From JBBPZA01 sp963728925 (lineage in GTDB: Bacteria > Actinomycetota > Thermoleophilia > Solirubrobacterales > Solirubrobacteraceae): 64,000 nucleotides of DNA. The DNA is taken from the NCBI GenBank assembly GCA_963728925.1, contig CAVSMB010000026.1, forward strand, positions 1-64,000, given 5' to 3'. The position numbers and the translations under genes are program-made. Shown here one piece after another: positions 33,174 to 41,754 of this stretch (position 1 is its first letter; the number at the start of each line of letters is the position of its first letter). The notes beneath the pieces were generated by a model. It was given only the letters and a program-made list of their open reading frames with translations, searched no databases and had not been told where the DNA came from.

Positions 33174-34130
33174 TCACGGCACGTCGAGCGCCTCTATCGC
33201 GTCGCTGTAGTACAGGCCGGGACGAACGCCGCCCTCGATGGCGTAGACGCGGTTGCCCGCGGCCACGACGCCGAGCCCGTGGCGCGGGGTCCGCAGGTCC
33301 GGCAGCCGGCTCCAGCGTCGTGTGCGCGGGGCGTAGAGCTCGACCTCGGCGATCGTCCCCCGCTTCTCTTCGCCTCCGGCGACGACGATGCGCCCGTCGG
33401 CGAGGGTGGCCGCGGCGATGCCGCCGCGGGCCTTGGCGAGGTCGGGCAGCCGCTGCCAGCGGCGGGTGGCGGGGCGGTAGCGCTCGGCGACCGTGAAGTT
33501 GCCCAGGCCCGACGCGCGGCCCGCCAGCACGTAGAAGGCGCCGCCCGAGACCGCTCCGGCGAGGTGCTCGCGCGGGAAGCGCATAGACGGGCCCCGGCTC
33601 CAGCGGTCGCGGCGCGGGTCGTAGACCTCGAGCGTCGCGAGCGGCCGGGTGGCGCGCGCCCCGCCGGCGGCGTAGAGCCGGTCGCCGATCACCCCGACGG
33701 TCAGCGCGGCGCGGCGCGACGGCGCGCGGGCGAGGCGCGCCCAGCGGTCACGGGCGGGGTCGTAGCGCAGCAGCGCGTCGCTCTCGCGACCGTCGGCGCG
33801 GTAGCCGCCGAGCACGTAGAGGTTCCCGCGCCAGCTCGCCGCCGCCGCGTGGTTGAGGGCGATCGGCATCGCGCGCACGCGCGTCCAGCGGTCTCGCGCG
33901 ATGTCGTAGCGCTCGACGAGGGCGGTCGTCGCGCCGCGCGACGGGACATACCCGCCGACGACGTAGACCGAGCGACCGATGCGCGCCGCGGCGACCTCGG
34001 TGCGCTCGGTGGTCGAGGGCGCCAGCGCCTTCCAGCGGTCGGTCCTTGCCCCCGCGGAGGTCGCTCCGCAGCCGGCGCACAGCACGAGCATCGCGGCCGC
34101 GAGCGCGCGCAGGCGCGTGGCGGCGCTCAC
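33174..34130 (-). CDS. Kelch-repeat exported protein, possible lipoprotein
   Basis: 318 aa. Leader LRALAAAMLVLCAGC ends in a lipobox-like LCAGC, so lipid anchoring is possible. Six Kelch blades follow, each with the GG and Y..W pattern: VYVVGGY, LYVLGGY, LYAAGGA, FYVLAG, IVVAGGE and VYAIEGG, alternating with DRWTRV, DRWARL, DRWSRG, RRWQRL and RRWSRL. It should form a six-bladed beta-propeller outside the membrane; ligand unknown. GTG 34130 overlaps the stop of the upstream 59-aa gene (GTGA) and has GGGAG eight bases upstream. Confidence 0.85.
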   Translation of the reverse strand: MSAATRLRALAAAMLVLCAGCGATSAGARTDRWKALAPSTTERTEVAAARIGRSVYVVGGYVPSRGATTALVERYDIARDRWTRVRAMPIALNHAAAASWRGNLYVLGGYRADGRESDALLRYDPARDRWARLARAPSRRAALTVGVIGDRLYAAGGARATRPLATLEVYDPRRDRWSRGPSMRFPREHLAGAVSGGAFYVLAGRASGLGNFTVAERYRPATRRWQRLPDLAKARGGIAAATLADGRIVVAGGEEKRGTIAEVELYAPRTRRWSRLPDLRTPRHGLGVVAAGNRVYAIEGGVRPGLYYSDAIEALDVP

Positions 34131-34306
34131 CGGCCGACTCCCCCTCCGCGCTCCTCCCATCCCGGGCACGTCCTGACCGGGAGCGGCGGGTACTTCGCGT
34201 AGGCCGGCTCGCGCTTGGAGCGCTCGCAGAGCGAGAACCGCGACCCGCGCGTGTTCCGGATGATCTGCTGATGGCGACACGAGTCGCACAGGCCGACGGC
34301 GGGCAT
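34127..34306 (-). CDS. 59-aa cysteine (zinc-ribbon-like) protein coupled to Kelch gene
   Basis: ATG 34306 to TGA 34127. LCDSCRHQQIIRNTRGSRFS, LCERSKREPAYAKYP and RTCPGWEE give four cysteines in a CxxC, C, C arrangement able to bind zinc. I recall similar short actinobacterial proteins of unknown function with the same CDSCRH and NTRGS motifs, which supports a real gene. No signal peptide, so it is probably cytoplasmic. Its stop overlaps the Kelch start by four bases. It diverges from the ABC exporter genes. Confidence 0.8.
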   Translation of the reverse strand: MPAVGLCDSCRHQQIIRNTRGSRFSLCERSKREPAYAKYPPLPVRTCPGWEERGGGVGR

Positions 34307-34364
34307 TCAGGGCCAGGGTAGGCGCTCGAGAGCGTTGCGGCCTCAACTACCCTCGAGGGTTGGG

Positions 34365-36134
34365 ATGAGGACCTTCAACCGTCTGCTCGGCTTCCTTCGA
34401 CCCTACCGGCGCGGGGTCACCTGGTCGTTCCTGCTGGCGACGGGCGCGATCGGGGCGACGGTGCTCATCCCCTACCTCACCGGCCAGGCCGTCAACAACG
34501 TCCAGGACGGCGACAAGGGCGCACTGACCACCATCGCGCTGGCAATCCTGGGGGCGGGCGTGCTGCGGCTCGGGCTCACCGTCGGGCGCCGGCTGATCGC
34601 CGGGCAGGTGTCGCTCGACGTGGAGGTCGACCTGCGCAACCGGCTCTACGGTCACCTGCAGGGCCTCGAGCTCGGCTTCTTCGACCGCCAGCAGACCGGT
34701 CAGCTCATGTCGCGCGCGACGGTCGATCTGCAGTCCGTTCGCTTCTTCCTCGGCTACGGGCTGATCTTCATCGGCCAGTCCGCGCTGACCATCCTCCTCG
34801 CGGCGGTCGCGATGATCGCCATCGACCCGGTACTCGGCCTCATCGCGCTGTCCCCGGTCCCGTTCGTCGTTCTCGTCGCGCGCCGCTACGGGCGGTTGTC
34901 GCGCCCGGCGCTCCAGGAGGTCCAGCAGCGCATCGCCGAGCTGACCGCCGAAGCCGAGGAGAACATCTCGGGCGTGCGCGTGGTGAAGGCCTTCGCGCGC
35001 GAGGACCGCCAGCTGCTGCGCTTCCGCCACACGGTCAAGCGCGTCTTCGACCAGTCGATGACCTCGACGCGCATCCGCGCCTTCTACACGCCCTCGATCG
35101 GCTTCCTCCCGCAGCTCGGGCTCGCGCTGATCCTGTTCTACGGCGGGCGCCAGGTCATCAACGGGAGCCTCTCGCTCGGCGACTTCACCGCCTTCTACAC
35201 CTACCTGCTGATGCTCATCGCGCCGATGCGCACGCTCGGCTTCATGCTCGGGGTCGCGCAGCGGGCGACCGCCTCGGGCGCGCGCATCTTCGAGCTCCTC
35301 GACCGCGAGCCGACGATCCTCGCGCCGCCGGAAGCGCCGGCGCTGCCCGCGGGGGCGGGGCGCGTCGAGTTCCGCGACGTGACGCTGACCTTCGAGGGAG
35401 GCCGCACGCCGGCGCTGCGCGACGTCGAGCTCGCTGTGGAGGCGGGCACGACGGTCGCTCTGGTCGGGGCGACGGGCTCGGGCAAGACCACGTTGACCTC
35501 GCTGATCCCGCGGCTCTACGACCCGCAGAAGGGCTCAGTCCTGGTCGACGGCGCCGACGTCAGAGAGGTCGACCTGGCGTCGCTTCGCTCGCAGATCGCG
35601 CTGGTCACCGACGACCCGTTCCTCTTCTCGGCCTCCGTCCACGAGAACATCGCCTACGCGCGGCCGGAGGCGACGCGCGAGGAGGTCGAGGTCGCCGGGC
35701 GCCGCGCGCAGGCGGCCGGCTTCATCGAGGAGCTGCCCGAGGGCTACGACACGCTGATCGGCGAGCGCGGCCTCACGCTGTCGGGCGGCCAGCGCCAGCG
35801 CCTGGCGATCGCCCGCGCGCTGGTCGCCGACCCGCGCATCCTCGTGCTCGACGACGCGACCTCCTCGGTCGACGCCTCCACCGAGCGCGAGATCAAGGAG
35901 GCGCTCGCCGAGGTCATGCAGGGGCGGACGACGTTCATCATCGCCCACCGGCTGTCCACGATCTCGCTCGCCGACGAGGTCGTCGTGCTGGAGCACGGGA
36001 CCGTGGTCGCGCGCGGCGGGCACGACGAGCTCGTGGAGCGCTCGCCGCTCTACCGCGAGATCGTCGAGAAGGGGCTGCCCGACCAGGTCTTCCTCACCGA
36101 GAAGGACATGGAGCGCGAGGTGGCGGGGCTGTGA
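34365..36134 (+). CDS. ABC exporter half-transporter, degenerate ATPase site subunit
   Basis: 589 aa: six membrane helices (residues ~1-310) fused to a nucleotide-binding domain. VALVGATGSGKTTLTSL is Walker A, TLSGGQRQRLAIARAL the signature, ILVLDDATSSVD Walker B and IIAHRLST the H-loop. Walker B ends in Asp-Asp rather than Asp-Glu, so the catalytic glutamate is replaced, as in the degenerate site of heterodimeric exporters such as TM287/288. ATG 34365 is used. It overlaps the second subunit by four bases. Likely substrates are lipids, drugs or peptides; none can be inferred. Confidence 0.93.
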   Translation: MRTFNRLLGFLRPYRRGVTWSFLLATGAIGATVLIPYLTGQAVNNVQDGDKGALTTIALAILGAGVLRLGLTVGRRLIAGQVSLDVEVDLRNRLYGHLQGLELGFFDRQQTGQLMSRATVDLQSVRFFLGYGLIFIGQSALTILLAAVAMIAIDPVLGLIALSPVPFVVLVARRYGRLSRPALQEVQQRIAELTAEAEENISGVRVVKAFAREDRQLLRFRHTVKRVFDQSMTSTRIRAFYTPSIGFLPQLGLALILFYGGRQVINGSLSLGDFTAFYTYLLMLIAPMRTLGFMLGVAQRATASGARIFELLDREPTILAPPEAPALPAGAGRVEFRDVTLTFEGGRTPALRDVELAVEAGTTVALVGATGSGKTTLTSLIPRLYDPQKGSVLVDGADVREVDLASLRSQIALVTDDPFLFSASVHENIAYARPEATREEVEVAGRRAQAAGFIEELPEGYDTLIGERGLTLSGGQRQRLAIARALVADPRILVLDDATSSVDASTEREIKEALAEVMQGRTTFIIAHRLSTISLADEVVVLEHGTVVARGGHDELVERSPLYREIVEKGLPDQVFLTEKDMEREVAGL

Positions 36135-37939
36135 GCGCGACGGGCTTCCGCGGCAGGTACGCCGAGGGGCGCGCTCAGCTCGCCGCAACAAGCGGGCGCG
36201 GGCGCAAGCTCCGCGGCCTGCTCGAGCTGCTCGGGCCCTACCGCCTGAAGGTCGTCGCGATGTTCGCGGCGCTGATCTTCGCGACGGCCGCGGCGCTCGC
36301 GCCGCCGCCGCTGGCCAAGCTAGCCATCGACGACGGCATCGTCCCCGGCGATCTCTCGGCCCTGGACTGGTGCGTGGCCGGCTTCGTGGCCGCCGCACTG
36401 GTCTACTGGGTGGCGAGCTACCTGCAGACCTACCTCGTCGGTTGGGTCGGCCAGCGAGCGCTGCAGGACCTGCGCATCCGTATCTTCGCGCACCTGCAGT
36501 GCCAGTCGATCGGGTTCTACTCGCGCAGGCGCGCGGGCGTGCTGATCTCGCGGATGACCAACGACGTCCAGGCGCTGGACCAGCTCGTCACCGACGGCGT
36601 CGTGACCCTCTTCCAGTCGACCCTGACGCTGGTCGGGACGGCGGTGATCCTGCTGATCCTCGACGTGCGGCTCGCGCTCATCACCTTCCTGGTCCTGCCC
36701 ATCCTGTTCGCCGGGAGCCTCGCCTTCCGGATCGCCTCGGCGACGGCCTACCGGTTGACGCGCGAGAAGATCGCGCTGATCACCGCCTACCTCCAGGAGA
36801 CGCTGTCGGGGATCCGCGTGGTGCGCGCCTTCGGCCAGGAGCACCGCCACGTCGCGCGCTTCGGCGAGCTCAACGACGACAACCGCGACGCGAACATGCG
36901 GACCGTCTACCTCAACGCCGCCTACTTCCCCGCGGTCGAGCTGCTCTCGGCGATCGCCACCATGGTCATCGTGCTCTACGGCGGGGTGCAGGCCATCGAC
37001 GGGGCCGTGACGATCGGCGTGCTCGTCGCCTTCATCGCTGCGCTGAACAACTTCTTCGACCCCATCCAGCAGCTTTCCCAGCTCTACACGACCTACCAGT
37101 CGGGCATGGCCGCGCTCGACAAGATCTTCGAGCTGCTCGACGAGGAGCCCGACCTCTTCGACAAGCCGGGCGCGCGGGCGCTCGAACGCGTGCGCGGCGA
37201 GATCCGCTTCGACGACGTCTCGTTCCGCTACGGCGAGGGCGAGGACGCCGCCTACGCGCTGCGCGACGTCTCCTTGTCGATCGCCCCCGGGCAGACGGTC
37301 GCGCTCGTGGGGGCGACGGGCGCGGGCAAGTCCACCTTCGCCAAGCTCGTCGCGCGCTTCTACGACCCGACCGACGGGCGCGTGCTCGTCGACGGCGTCG
37401 ACGTGCGCGACGTCAAGGCGCGCTCGCTGCGCTCCCAGCTCGGGATCGTGCCCCAGGAGGCGTTCCTGTTCTCGGGAACGGTCAAGGAGAACATCGCCTT
37501 CGGCCGGCCCGACGCGACCGACGAGGAGGTCGAGCAGGCGGCCCGGGCGGTCGGAGCCGACGGGTTCATCGGCGAGCTCGCCGAGGGCTATGAGACCGAG
37601 GTCGGCGAGCGCGGCGTCCAGCTTTCCGCCGGGCAGCGCCAGCTCGTGGCCTTCGCCCGCGCGCTCGTCGCCGATCCTCGCATCCTCGTCCTCGACGAGG
37701 CGACCTCGAACGTCGACATCCACACCGAGTCGCGCATCGAGGAGGGCCTGCGCCGGCTGCTGGCGGGACGCACCGCGATCGTCATCGCCCACCGGCTGTC
37801 GACGATCCGCCGGGCGAGCCTGATCGTCGTCCTCGACCACGGGCGGATCGTCGAGCAGGGCTCCCACGACGAGCTCATCGAGCGCGACGGCCTCTATCGC
37901 GGCCTGTACCGCGACTGGGTCGAGCAGGCGGCGGCGTAG
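36131..37939 (+). CDS. ABC exporter half-transporter, canonical ATPase site subunit
   Basis: 602 aa partner of the preceding subunit, started at GTG 36131 within its stop codon. Six membrane helices, then VALVGATGAGKSTFAKL (Walker A), QLSAGQRQLVAFARAL (signature with Ala in place of the first Gly) and ILVLDEATSNVD with the catalytic Glu. The altered LSAGQ signature faces the degenerate Walker B of subunit one, while the consensus LSGGQ of subunit one faces this active site, exactly the asymmetry expected of a heterodimer with one hydrolysing site. Confidence 0.94.
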   Translation: MSATGFRGRYAEGRAQLAATSGRGRKLRGLLELLGPYRLKVVAMFAALIFATAAALAPPPLAKLAIDDGIVPGDLSALDWCVAGFVAAALVYWVASYLQTYLVGWVGQRALQDLRIRIFAHLQCQSIGFYSRRRAGVLISRMTNDVQALDQLVTDGVVTLFQSTLTLVGTAVILLILDVRLALITFLVLPILFAGSLAFRIASATAYRLTREKIALITAYLQETLSGIRVVRAFGQEHRHVARFGELNDDNRDANMRTVYLNAAYFPAVELLSAIATMVIVLYGGVQAIDGAVTIGVLVAFIAALNNFFDPIQQLSQLYTTYQSGMAALDKIFELLDEEPDLFDKPGARALERVRGEIRFDDVSFRYGEGEDAAYALRDVSLSIAPGQTVALVGATGAGKSTFAKLVARFYDPTDGRVLVDGVDVRDVKARSLRSQLGIVPQEAFLFSGTVKENIAFGRPDATDEEVEQAARAVGADGFIGELAEGYETEVGERGVQLSAGQRQLVAFARALVADPRILVLDEATSNVDIHTESRIEEGLRRLLAGRTAIVIAHRLSTIRRASLIVVLDHGRIVEQGSHDELIERDGLYRGLYRDWVEQAAA

Positions 37940-37988
37940 CCGCTCGCGTGCGGCGCCGGGGCGTCCGCCCGCCGCGGCGAGTCGACGC

Positions 37989-38666
37989 TCAGCGCCGCGC
38001 GTCGTCGGCGAAGTAGACGGGGCCCAGGCGGCCGGAGTGCAATGGCGGGCACAGCGCCGTACGCGACCGGTCACGCTCCCACGCCTGGATCCACCGCAGC
38101 ACGACGAGCGCGACGGCGGCGCACACGAGCGTCCACTCGCCCGTCACCAGCACGGCCTCCTCGGTGAGGTGGTCGGTGAGCTGGTCGGGAGCCCTGCCCA
38201 TGGCCGCCTCGGCGAAGGCCAGGCTCGCGGCGACGAACGGGAGCATCGCGAGCGAGATGAGGACGGCGACGAGCCCGGCGCGCACCGTCGTCCGCTGGAG
38301 CGGCTCCGCGGACAGCCCGTAGGGCGGCGCGACCGCGCGCTCGAGGAGGACGCGGTAGCGGATCCGCGTCGGCGTCCGGCGCCCGAGCATCGCCCGGGCG
38401 ACGGTGACGACCGGTGGGAAGAACAGCGCGCCGATCACCGCGGCCACCTCCAGCGGCGTCAGCTCGGCAAGCGACCCGAAGGCGATCGCCGCAGCGACGG
38501 CGACGCTCCCCGCGCCCGCCCAGCCCGTCGCCAGCCCGCGCAACTCTCCGTCGGGCCGGACGAGCACGGGCCGCCGCTCCCGCGCCGCGCGGCGTCGTTG
38601 CGCCGCCACCGCCCGCGGGGCCCGCTCGACGACCCCGACGCCGGGGAGCCGATCCTCCTCGTCCAT
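37989..38666 (-). CDS. Hypothetical membrane protein
   Basis: 225 aa with a basic N-terminal ~45 residues and about four hydrophobic helices (GAGSVAVAAAIAFGSL, EVAAVIGALFFPPVVTVARA, LVAVLISLAMLPFVAASLAF, TLVCAAVALVVLRWIQAW). Between helices 2 and 3 lies a basic loop with LLERAVAPPYGLSAEPLQR. No family recognised and no conserved polar motif suggesting an enzyme. It converges with the ABC exporter genes. Confidence 0.6.
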   Translation of the reverse strand: MDEEDRLPGVGVVERAPRAVAAQRRRAARERRPVLVRPDGELRGLATGWAGAGSVAVAAAIAFGSLAELTPLEVAAVIGALFFPPVVTVARAMLGRRTPTRIRYRVLLERAVAPPYGLSAEPLQRTTVRAGLVAVLISLAMLPFVAASLAFAEAAMGRAPDQLTDHLTEEAVLVTGEWTLVCAAVALVVLRWIQAWERDRSRTALCPPLHSGRLGPVYFADDARR

Positions 38667-38712
38667 CCTTGGAGGCTACGCCCCGCGACCAGTGGACCGA
38701 CCTCGTCGCCTC

Positions 38713-39396
38713 TCACACCGCCCGTCGGCTCCCGGCCAGAGCATCGGCCTGGCTATGGCAGTTCGGACACAGCAGGCGGAGGTTCTCCAGCCGGTTATCG
38801 AGACAGTCTCCATTGGCGTGATGCAGCGCCAGGGCGAGCGGAGCACCGCGCCACTCGGTCAACCCGCAGCACTCGCAAGGCGTTTCCTTGATGCCGGCCG
38901 AGAGCAGCCTGGTCTTGAGGTTGCGACGGCTGCGGTAAGTGCCCGCGACGAAGAGGTCCTCAAGCGGCATCGCGTTGCCTCGGCCGACGAGCACACCGCG
39001 CGCAATTGCGTCGGCCCACGAGCTTCGCGAGAAGCCGAAGCGCGCCTGGCACTCCCTGACCGAGTGCCCGTCATCGTGATAGCGCTGCACCTCGGTCCAG
39101 TCGTACCGTCGCGCGCAGCGCTCGTCGACAGCCGTTCCGAGGCGTCTGACGTGGTAGGACACGGTGGACTTCGAGATCCCGAGCGTGCGCGCGATCTCGG
39201 CGTTGGAGAATCCCTGATCTCGCCTCGAGATAACGAGGCCCCGCGTCTCGACGCGGGTCCTCCCTACGTTCGTCGGCACGATCGTCCGGGCCGGCTCCTC
39301 ACCTTGCTCCAAGCGGCTGAGGTGATAGTCGACCGTTGTCCGAGCCAGCTCGAGCTGTCGGGCGATCTCGCCTCGCGATAGACCCTCCTCGAACAG
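38713..39396 (-). CDS. HNH endonuclease with N-terminal helix-turn-helix repeats, start unclear
   Basis: C-terminal HNH nuclease: ETPCECCGLTEWRG, then LALALHHANGDCLDNRLENL and LLCPNCHSQADAL, with two zinc CxxC pairs and the His-His...Asn...His active site. Upstream are two similar helix-turn-helix segments (LSRGEIARQLELARTTVDYH and FSNAEIARTLGISKSTVSYH). The frame is open into and through the antisense of tRNA-Gln, but contains no ATG, GTG or TTG before the first helix-turn-helix; CTG at 39396 is the nearest candidate. The coordinates are the minimum extent. Free-standing HNH genes with such domains are often mobile (homing type). It may be inactive if the start has been lost. Confidence 0.65.
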   Translation of the reverse strand: MFEEGLSRGEIARQLELARTTVDYHLSRLEQGEEPARTIVPTNVGRTRVETRGLVISRRDQGFSNAEIARTLGISKSTVSYHVRRLGTAVDERCARRYDWTEVQRYHDDGHSVRECQARFGFSRSSWADAIARGVLVGRGNAMPLEDLFVAGTYRSRRNLKTRLLSAGIKETPCECCGLTEWRGAPLALALHHANGDCLDNRLENLRLLCPNCHSQADALAGSRRAV

Positions 39397-39526
39397 CCTG
39401 TGGATCTCTCCCCTCGTGCCCGTAACGAACGCATGTTCGAACGCGGGACGGACGGAACAGCGCCTCTCAGGAGCGCCGCAATCCCGCTCTATACTCCGCC
39501 GAGTTCGGGCCGAGAACCCGATGCAC

Positions 39527-39597
39527 TGGGGAATGGTGTAATCGGCAGCACGCGACACTCTGGATGTCGAAGTTGGGGTTCGAGTCCCTGTTCCCCA
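39527..39597 (+). tRNA. tRNA-Gln (anticodon CTG)
   Basis: Cloverleaf can be drawn by eye: acceptor arms tggggaa / ttcccca with the U1-A72 pair typical of tRNA-Gln, D arm gtg...cac, anticodon arms cgaca / tgtcg around loop ctctgga (anticodon CTG), and T loop ttcgagt. The 3' CCA is not encoded beyond the discriminator region. It reads CAG codons. No other tRNA is near. Confidence 0.95.
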
Positions 39598-39599
39598 GT

Positions 39600-39875
39600 T
39601 CAGGAGGCTTGCTGCAACTCGTGACCGTGCGCGCGCAGCCACTTAAGCGGATCCTGCCACTCGGGCATCTCCGAGTCCAGAGCCGCGAGAACGGCTTGGC
39701 GTGACTTGCGACTCGCAGGTGGGACAGCTCGTATGCGAGCACGAGGTCAAGAACGTGCGCTGGGGCCAGTATGAGTCGCCAGCCGACCGCGAGGTTTCCA
39801 GTGCCGAGCAGGACCCCTAGCGGGTCTTCGGGTCGCGGCCGGTGAGGGAATGGAAGGTCACGCCGGGCGCGGTCG
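39600..39875 (-). pseudogene. Decayed YgjP-type zinc metallopeptidase (DUF45)
   Basis: Pieces of the YgjP/SprT-like family can be read in order on the minus strand: TFHSLTGRDPKTR, then a TAG (39817-39819) where the invariant Trp of TRWGSC belongs, GSCSA, a one-base shift, GNLAVGWRLILAPAHVLDLV, YELSHLRVASHAKPFSRLW and, after another shift, PEWQDPLKWLRAHGHEL to a TGA three bases from the tRNA. The first zinc His of HELSH is Tyr. One nonsense codon, two frameshifts and a lost catalytic residue make it clearly dead. Confidence 0.75.
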
Positions 39876-39969
39876 CAGCGACCCGAGGTGGCGGCGACGA
39901 TGAAGGCAGAGGCGCTGTCGAGGTCCTCGCGTTCCACGGCGTGTGGTGAGCGTGCCCGCTGGGCGCCGC

Positions 39970-40806
39970 TCAGTACACGAACTTGTGCCCGAGCAGCTCC
40001 GACACCGTGGCGAACTTGTAGCCCCGCGCGCGCAGGGTTCGGATGATGCTCGGCAGCGCTGCGACCGTCTGGCCGCGGGGGCCGCCGCCCTCGTGCATGA
40101 GGATGATCGAGCCCGGACGGGTTGCCGAGACGACGCGCGAGTAGATCGCGCTCGTGCCCGGGGTCGACCAGTCGCGCGGGTCGACGTCCCAGTTGATGGT
40201 CATCATCCCGAGCGCGCGGGCGCGGCCGATGAGCGCCCGGTCGACCGCGCCGTAGGGCGGCCGGAACAGGCACGGGGTGAAGCCGGTGGCCCGCTTGATC
40301 CGGTCGCGGGTCCGCGAGAGCTGCTTGCTGCTCGGGAACTGGGGGTGGCTGAACGAGTGGTCGCCGATCTCGAAGCCGTAGGCGAGCTCGCGCTGGAGCT
40401 GGCGCTCGTAGCCGGGGATCTGGTTGCCGAGAACGAAGAACGTGCCCTTCGCGCGCTCGCGCACGAGGATGCGGATGACCTGGACCGTGTAGGGGCTCGG
40501 ACCGTCGTCGAAGGTCAGCGCGACCACCTTGCGGTTGCGTGGCCCGTTGGTGCGGAACGGCGGCCCGCCGCGGCGACAGCCCGTCGGGGTGCGCCGCGGG
40601 GCAGCGGCCGCCCCGGGGGGCGAGACGAGGTCGAGCGGCGACGCGGCGCGAGGCGGCGGGGCGAGGTCGAGCGCCGGCCCGCGGCCGCCGGCGGCCGCCG
40701 GGGCGGTGTCCGAAGCCGCCCCGCCGCCGGCTGCGGCGGTCGGGGCCAGGAGCGCGACGGCGAGCGCGGCGAGCGCCGCGAGCAGGGAACGGATCCGGGC
40801 TGACAT
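39970..40806 (-). CDS. Secreted polysaccharide deacetylase (NodB domain)
   Basis: 278 aa exported enzyme removing N- or O-acetyl groups from cell-wall or extracellular polysaccharide. Signal peptide LLAALAALAVALLAPTAAAG, a Pro/Ala-rich linker of ~70 residues, then the NodB domain with LTFDDGPSPYTVQ (catalytic Asp and metal Asp), HSFSHPQF (metal His pair), FRPPYGAVDRAL (motif 3), WDVDPRDW and ILMHEGGGP (catalytic His). All five motifs are present. ATG 40806 is chosen over one 18 bases upstream. Intact among damaged neighbours. Confidence 0.92.
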   Translation of the reverse strand: MSARIRSLLAALAALAVALLAPTAAAGGGAASDTAPAAAGGRGPALDLAPPPRAASPLDLVSPPGAAAAPRRTPTGCRRGGPPFRTNGPRNRKVVALTFDDGPSPYTVQVIRILVRERAKGTFFVLGNQIPGYERQLQRELAYGFEIGDHSFSHPQFPSSKQLSRTRDRIKRATGFTPCLFRPPYGAVDRALIGRARALGMMTINWDVDPRDWSTPGTSAIYSRVVSATRPGSIILMHEGGGPRGQTVAALPSIIRTLRARGYKFATVSELLGHKFVY

Positions 40807-40966
40807 GGCGCGACCGTACCCCACGCGGCGGTCGGCCGGGCATCCGGTGTGGCCGTCGGGGCGAGGAGGGTCTCAACCGAGGCTCAACCAGGACTCGTCC
40901 GGCAAACGCAAAGCCAACCCCGCTCGCCACGGCCCGACAATCCGCCGCCCGTACCGTCCGGGCGCA

Positions 40967-41180
40967 ATGGCTCCCGCCTCCACCGCAAGCGCAACCGCCT
41001 CCTGCCTCGTTCGCCGGCAGACGCTCGAGGATCCCGACGATCGCGACGGGCGCGTCGCGCGCGTCGTCCGGCTGGCGCAGGCCGGCGACCCGGAGGCGAT
41101 CGCATTCCTCTATCAGCGCTACGCCGGCAACATCTGCGGCTACGTCTACAGCATCGTCGGCGACGAGCACGAGGCCGACA
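40967..41180 (+). pseudogene. N-terminal fragment of a sigma-70-family (ECF) factor
   Basis: From ATG 40967 the reading has VARVVRLAQAGDPEAIAFLY and GNICGYVYSIVGDEHEAD, the start of sigma region 2, then runs into unrelated sequence at about 41180 and stops at 41236. Core-binding and DNA-binding regions 2.2-4 are missing, so it cannot act as a sigma factor. Confidence 0.65.
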
Positions 41181-41184
41181 CCGG

Positions 41185-41754
41185 GTCCGCGAGTACCTGG
41201 AGCGCCGCGGAGCCCCGAGCGACGCACAGTCCCTGATCTTCCGACGCGGTGGCGGCCACCTCTTGGATCCCGACCGGCTGCTGATCGACGTCGACGTCTT
41301 CGAGAAGACGATTCTCACCGCCCTGGCCGCGGCCGAGGCGGACATGGGCGACCCCGACGACCAACTCGGGCAGGCGCTCGCGCTGTACCGCGACGACTTC
41401 CTGTGCGACCTCCCCTACGCCGAATGGGCGTTCCCGGAGCGTGAGTACCTCCGCGGCCTCGCCGGCCGCGCGCTTCGCGCCGGCGGCGGCCTGGCTCTCG
41501 CGCACGGCCGCCTCGACGACGCGGCGCCGGACTTCCAGCGGCTCGCCCGACTCGAACCGTTCGACACCGACGTGCAGCAAGAGCTGATCGCGGTCTGCCT
41601 GCGCCGCGGCCGGCGAAGCGAGGCGATGCGCCACTACGCCGCCCTGCGACTCCGCCTCCTGCGCGCCTTCGGCGACGAGCCCGACTTCGACCTCGCCGGG
41701 CTCGCCGCGCGCCTGCCCGCCCGGCCCCCCGCCGCCTACGCGGGCCCGACCTAG
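41185..41754 (+). pseudogene. C-terminal (BTAD) fragment of a SARP/AfsR-type activator
   Basis: In a different frame from the sigma fragment, the sequence VREYLERRGAPSDAQSLIF and LLIDVDVFEKTILTAL leads into a bacterial transcriptional activation domain: LGQALALYRDDFLCDLPYAE, RAGGGLALAHGRLDDAAPDF and VCLRRGRRSEAMRHYAALR. The N-terminal winged-helix DNA-binding domain is absent and there is no start codon of its own near the junction. It ends at 41754, overlapping the glycosylase stop on the other strand. Confidence 0.65.

Noticed and set aside
39467..39642. Protein-like GNRDSNPNFDIQ sequence
   Set aside because: It is the antisense translation of tRNA-Gln, a well-known annotation artefact.
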